64,000 nt of DNA from Leptospira neocaledonica (GTDB lineage Bacteria; Spirochaetota; Leptospiria; Leptospirales; Leptospiraceae). Location: NCBI RefSeq assembly GCF_002812205.1, contig NZ_NPEA01000011.1, positions 62,001 through 126,000 on the forward strand, written 5' to 3'. The notes beneath the pieces are model-generated. The model saw nothing but the letters and a program-made list of their open reading frames with translations, did no database searches and was not told the DNA's origin. The translations under genes were made by a program, and so were the position numbers. Shown here one piece after another: positions 60,432 to 64,000 of the stretch; the stretch's first letter is position 1, and every line of letters begins with the position of its first letter.

Positions 60432-60601
60432 AACTTTGGAGACGTAAACAAGAATCTGGGACCGCGGCCAAGGAGAAAACCTGCGGCACTATCAGCAAAT
60501 TATGGTAAGAGTAGAATCAATATTCCGCAGAATATTATAAAGATGTTGGAATTCAAACATACGCGCTATGGTTCAAAATCGGGAATATAATGGAAAAGAT
60601 A

Positions 60602-61891
60602 TTAAGCCCTCATTGCCTCGATCTCATCCACTTCTTTCGCTATCATAGATGTTAGAACGACAGGATTGTCTCCATTTACCAACACATCATCTTCTATTCT
60701 AACTCCGATCCCTCTAAAACCTACAGGAATAGTTTCATCCGCAGGATCAAAATAAAGACCAGGTTCCACGGTTACCACGAGCCCGTTCTGCATAGGTTTA
60801 CTTTTCCCATTCTCAAAATAGCGACCCACATCATGCACATCCATTCCCAGATAATGACCTGTCCTATGCATATAAAATCTGCGGTATTCACCCTTCTCTA
60901 TCAGCTCGAAAAGATTTCCCTTTAACAATCCAAGATCGATCAATCCTGAAGTCAAATTTTCGACAGTCTTCTCATGGACTGCATTAAATTCCACACCTTG
61001 TTTCGTGTCCAAGATTGCTTGTTTCTGCACATCCAAAACTAATTGGTAAATTGTTCTTTGTTCCGAAGTGAATTTTTTTCCGGATGGGAAAACGCGAGTA
61101 ACGTCTGCCGTATAATAATCCTTCTCCGCTCCGCTATCCACTAAGATAAGTTCATTATCGCCGATCTTTGCACGATTAGTGGTATAATGAAGAATGGTGG
61201 CATTTTTTCCCGCAGCGACTATATGGCCGTATCCTCCACCCCAGGCTCCATGTTTCAAATATTCAGATTCCAGAATGGACTCTAATTCGAATTCGTACAT
61301 TCCCACCTTGGTCTCTCTGAATAATCTTTCGTGACCGAGAGCAGTGATCCTAGAAGACTCTTTTAATTTTTCGATCTCTTCCGGAGATTTGAACATTCTC
61401 ATTTCATGTAGAAAGTTAGGGATCTCCCATCTTTGAGGACCAAATTTACCTTCTCTCAACCTTCTATTCAAAGAGCTGATAAGTTCGAGTAACTCTGAAT
61501 CTCTTTTGGAATCCTTCCCAAAAAAATGATATAAAGTAAATTGATTGGTAAGAATATCCGAAATTTTAGAATCCCATTCTCCAAGATCAAAACTTTGATC
61601 CAGCTCCAATCTTTTTTTGATTTCTTCTTTACCTAGACGAATGCCAGTCCAAATTTCTTTTTCTTTATCTTTAGGAAGTGCAAAATGAGAGGAGAAGTCC
61701 CTACGTAAAACCAAAACACCGTCTTCTTCCTCAATTCCAGTCAGATAATAATAATCCGAATCTTGTCGGAACTTATACTCCACATCTCTATTACGGATTT
61801 TTTGAGGAGCAGCAAAGATGAAAAGGACTTCCGACTCTTTTAAAAGATTCTGAACGTTTCGGATCCGTTTTCTAAAAATATTTTGGTCCAT
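60602..61891 (-). CDS. pepP: Xaa-Pro aminopeptidase (M24 family)
   Basis: 429 residues from ATG 61891, which has AAGGA 6 bases upstream; the frame extends 22 codons further without support. The N-terminal creatinase-like domain has FIFAAPQKIRNRDVEYKFRQDSDYYYLTG. The catalytic M24 'pita-bread' domain has ILVDSGAEKDYYTADVTRVFPSG with the two metal aspartates, HRTGHYLGMDVHDVG with the catalytic histidines, VTVEPGLYFDP and IRIEDD-type VRIEDDVLV with the metal glutamates. It removes N-terminal residues before proline. It is the third gene of an operon, 2 bp after the heptosyltransferase stop. Confidence 0.9.
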   Translation of the reverse strand: MDQNIFRKRIRNVQNLLKESEVLFIFAAPQKIRNRDVEYKFRQDSDYYYLTGIEEEDGVLVLRRDFSSHFALPKDKEKEIWTGIRLGKEEIKKRLELDQSFDLGEWDSKISDILTNQFTLYHFFGKDSKRDSELLELISSLNRRLREGKFGPQRWEIPNFLHEMRMFKSPEEIEKLKESSRITALGHERLFRETKVGMYEFELESILESEYLKHGAWGGGYGHIVAAGKNATILHYTTNRAKIGDNELILVDSGAEKDYYTADVTRVFPSGKKFTSEQRTIYQLVLDVQKQAILDTKQGVEFNAVHEKTVENLTSGLIDLGLLKGNLFELIEKGEYRRFYMHRTGHYLGMDVHDVGRYFENGKSKPMQNGLVVTVEPGLYFDPADETIPVGFRGIGVRIEDDVLVNGDNPVVLTSMIAKEVDEIEAMRA

Positions 61892-61893
61892 AA

Positions 61894-62916
61894 TTATCCT
61901 TTTATTAGACGAATTCCTTCTTCCACCATTCTGCCCGTATCCTGTTCCAACATACAACGAAAATGTTTTTTAGGACAGACCCTTCCCCCGTGGATCCCAC
62001 AAGGACGACAGTCTAGACCGTTCACCTCGGATATAAAAACCCGACTCGCCAATGGAGTATAACCGAATGCAGGGATCGTAGCGCCAAAAGCAGCCAGAGT
62101 AGGAATATTAAATGCGGAAGCAAAATGAATGGGAGAAGAGTCATTTGTCACAAGAAGTGCAGCCCCACTCATCAAATAGCTCATCTCGGGAAGACTAGTC
62201 TTACCCGCAAGGTTGATCCCGAAACCTTCTCCTACTTCTTCACAAAGTTTAGAGTCCCCTTTTCCTCCAGTTAGAACGATCTTAAGTCCTGTTCTTTCAT
62301 GCAGAAGTTTACTGACCGTCTTAAATTTATCTGCAGGCAAACGTTTTGTTTCCCAAACAGAAGAAGGAGAGACTAGGATATAATTTCCTTTTTCCAAACC
62401 GTTCTTTTTCATTTCTGATTGGATACCGGTAACAGACTCAGGCTTCCAAAAAAGTTCAGGTTGTCTGGAAATATTTTTTCTTTCTTCTTCCGAATAAATC
62501 AAAGAAAGAAGTTTGTCTACCTCGTGGGGTCCTCTTAAGAGTCGTGGTTTTCTTTCATTCAGTAAAAAAGAAAATCCTGCGGTTTTATAACCAATTCTCC
62601 TTTTAGCACCGCTCAAAAAAGAAATAATGGAAGAACGAAATGAAAAATGAGGAGAAATACAAATTGTAAAATTATGTTTTCTTAATTCTTTACAAAAATT
62701 CCAAAAACCGAAAAAGGAAGATTTGATCTGTTTTTTATCCAAAGGAATGATCTCATCTATCCAAGGATTTGCTTCCAAAACGGATTCGGTTCCTTTATTC
62801 ACGATCACTGTCATTTTAGAACCGGGAAACCTTCTCTTGATCTCCCTAAATAACGGAGTAGTTAAGATCAAGTCTCCCAGAAATGCGGTTTGGATAACTA
62901 AAATATTTTCAGACAT
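61894..62916 (-). CDS. GT9-family heptosyltransferase
   Basis: 340 residues. ILVIQTAFLGDLILTTPLFREI is the family N-terminus with the catalytic-region aspartate, ANPWIDEIIPLD and RKHNFTICISPHFSFRSSII follow, and the nucleotide-sugar region has YILVSPSSVWETKRLP, LTGGKGDSKLCEEV, LLVTNDSSPIHFASAF and AAFGATIPAFGYTP. It adds heptose to the LPS inner core in the cytoplasm. The cysteine-rich end (LDCRPCGIHGGRVCPKKHFRCM) is a feature of one heptosyltransferase subgroup. It overlaps the thiolase-like gene by one base. Confidence 0.87.
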   Translation of the reverse strand: MSENILVIQTAFLGDLILTTPLFREIKRRFPGSKMTVIVNKGTESVLEANPWIDEIIPLDKKQIKSSFFGFWNFCKELRKHNFTICISPHFSFRSSIISFLSGAKRRIGYKTAGFSFLLNERKPRLLRGPHEVDKLLSLIYSEEERKNISRQPELFWKPESVTGIQSEMKKNGLEKGNYILVSPSSVWETKRLPADKFKTVSKLLHERTGLKIVLTGGKGDSKLCEEVGEGFGINLAGKTSLPEMSYLMSGAALLVTNDSSPIHFASAFNIPTLAAFGATIPAFGYTPLASRVFISEVNGLDCRPCGIHGGRVCPKKHFRCMLEQDTGRMVEEGIRLIKG

Positions 62917-64000
62917 TATCTTTTCGCCTCTAGGATGGTGGCAAAATTATTCACACCCAATCCTCCGATGGATAAACTTAAGCCAGTGTCAGAATCATTC
63001 CCGTTCATAAATTCGCAAAGCTCAGCGATCTGCGCCAAGCCGGAAACTCCCACTGGGTGGCCTCTTGTTTTTAATCCTCCTGAAGGATTGATAGGAAGTT
63101 TTCCTCTTTTGTCGGTAATCCCTTCTGCAACATTTGCAAGTGCCTTTCCTTGAGGAAATAAACCTGCATCTTCAGCTGCAATGATCTCAAAAATCGTAAA
63201 TGCATCATGAAGTTCCGCAACCCGAATATCGGAAGATTTTTTACCCGATTCCGCATAGGCCTGCTCGAAAGCGGATTTGGATGCAGTAAAACTTAGGCCG
63301 CCGGGAACTCCGTTCACTTGGCCTAAACCGTGCCCCGTACCGGTGATCGAAATTTTTTTGCGGTCCTTCTTCAATCTTGCCGGATCCGTTTCCAACAAAA
63401 TAGCACAGGAACCGTCTGACAAAGGAGAAATATCATATAAACATAATGGACTGGAAAACATAGGAGAGGAGAAGTATTCCTCTTCGCTTAAGTTTTTTTG
63501 AATATGTGCAATCTTATTTTCGAGACCGTTATCGTGTAACTTTTTAGATAACTTAAAAAGTTCCTTTCTAGTATATCCAAAATCCCTTAAATACCTGGTA
63601 GCGGTCAATGCCCCGCCCTGTGCCATGGACATAGCCAGGTTTCTTTGCTGGGAAGAAAGTACAGAACCTAAGAGTAGATTATTCTCTTCTCTCGGAAGCC
63701 TACTCATGACCTCTGTTCCGATCACGATCCCTCTTTTAAATTTTCCTGATAGAAGAAGATAACGGGCCAGATGCAAAGCAGAAGCCCCACTGGAAGAAGC
63801 AGTCTCTGAACGGATCGCGAATAAGGAAGAAAGTCCCAGATCTTCTTTGATCTTTGCCGGTAAAAAAATTTCTCCAGTATAACGTTCCGGGGCCATACAT
63901 GCAAAAATTAGAAATTCAGGAAGAAAGCCTGGGTTCTTTTTAAGTAAGTGATTCGCAGTCTCATACGATAGCGATTGATAGTCGGAATCAGTCTTGCCAA
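62916..64000 (-). CDS. Thiolase-like protein, 5' end outside the window, catalytic Cys replaced by Ser
   Basis: The frame is open to the right edge of the window (in-frame codons run upstream of 63896), so the first part of the gene is missing here. The visible 361 residues belong to the SCP2/acetyl-CoA acetyltransferase-type thiolases: ISPLSDGSCAILLE, AELHDAFTIFEIIAAEDAG with the H-D-A-F motif, NPSGGLKTRGHPVGVSG with the second active-site His, and SIGGLGVNNFATILE. At the nucleophile, where relatives have a Cys in a segment like ETACASG, this reads SETASSSGA. It is therefore probably not a standard thiolase. It leads the operon with the heptosyltransferase and PepP. Confidence 0.78.
   Translation of the reverse strand, partial: GKTDSDYQSLSYETANHLLKKNPGFLPEFLIFACMAPERYTGEIFLPAKIKEDLGLSSLFAIRSETASSSGASALHLARYLLLSGKFKRGIVIGTEVMSRLPREENNLLLGSVLSSQQRNLAMSMAQGGALTATRYLRDFGYTRKELFKLSKKLHDNGLENKIAHIQKNLSEEEYFSSPMFSSPLCLYDISPLSDGSCAILLETDPARLKKDRKKISITGTGHGLGQVNGVPGGLSFTASKSAFEQAYAESGKKSSDIRVAELHDAFTIFEIIAAEDAGLFPQGKALANVAEGITDKRGKLPINPSGGLKTRGHPVGVSGLAQIAELCEFMNGNDSDTGLSLSIGGLGVNNFATILEAKR

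Noticed and set aside
60461..60490. Bases resembling the B12 box of cobalamin riboswitches (GGCCAAGGAGAAAACCTGCGG)
   Set aside because: The rest of the riboswitch core is not seen, it reads on the plus strand where no gene follows, and the match is partial.
1..64000. CRISPR arrays, rRNA, tRNA genes and insertion sequences
   Set aside because: I saw no evenly spaced repeats, no cloverleaf with CCA context, and no transposase-like protein; short RNA genes cannot be excluded by eye.

Overview
The window is chromosomal DNA of a spirochaete, almost certainly a Leptospira species. The evidence is a periplasmic-flagellum operon (flgG-flgA-flgH-flgI-flgJ), many short lipoproteins with loose spirochaetal lipoboxes (LASC, LFSC, LVNC, LNLSC), class III cyclases with multi-membrane-segment N-termini, a heptosyltransferase, an ArsS-type radical SAM gene, and the low-to-mid GC codon usage of the genus. 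I cannot fix the species. The two end genes (a medium-chain dehydrogenase at base 1 and a thiolase-like gene at base 64000) run off the window.

Layout. 1-6.4 kb: end of an MDR dehydrogenase, a GC-rich intergenic element, a secreted family 5 glycoside hydrolase, a methyltransferase divergent from an AraC regulator, and a membrane adenylate cyclase. 6.5-9.3 kb: a sulfur/persulfide operon (persulfide dioxygenase-rhodanese fusion, a split YeeE/YedE transporter, a TauE/SafE exporter). 9.3-17.7 kb: an AT-rich accessory block of predicted exported proteins, lipoproteins and beta-barrels with at least two apparent frameshifts and a duplicated signal-peptide fragment. 17.8-18.7 kb: a FlgF/FlhO-like rod gene. 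18.7-19.2 kb: a repeat-rich spacer. 19.2-24.2 kb: a tightly overlapping four-gene operon (ATP-grasp ligase, two methyltransferases, a YihY membrane protein carrying a beta-propeller). 24.2-29.4 kb: histidine kinase, small membrane protein and the flagellar rod/ring operon. 29.5-32.2 kb: an orphan DNA methyltransferase, a membrane protein and an OXA-like lipoprotein without catalytic residues. 32.3-42.3 kb: potassium homeostasis, with a CPA2 antiporter convergent with kdpFABCDE (kdpF is only 27 residues and starts with TTG). 42.5-46.6 kb: nitroreductase and divergent TetR, a lipoprotein, and an arsenosugar-type ArsS/peroxidase-like pair with a DUF4395 protein. 46.7-53.6 kb: GT-C glycosyltransferase, second adenylate cyclase, methyltransferase, and a lone CzcA-type RND pump. 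53.7-59.5 kb: TetR and aldo/keto reductase operon with a 14-bp dyad, a tandem ThyX-like protein, a sugar dehydrogenase lipoprotein and an M20 amidohydrolase. 59.5-64 kb: repeat spacer, a small hypothetical gene, and a thiolase-like, heptosyltransferase, PepP operon.

How parts work together. The 6.6-9.3 kb operon would oxidise persulfide and move sulfur species and sulfite across the membrane. Kdp brings potassium in when it is scarce under KdpD/KdpE control, and the facing antiporter could let it out. The flagellar operon builds rod and rings. The most promising candidates for something undescribed are the ATP-grasp/methyltransferase/YihY-propeller operon; a 16-17 bp motif found three times around the AraC, cyclase and sulfur genes; and a dispersed 16-bp palindrome family seen only between genes. 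All functional calls rest on reading the sequence, without database searches.
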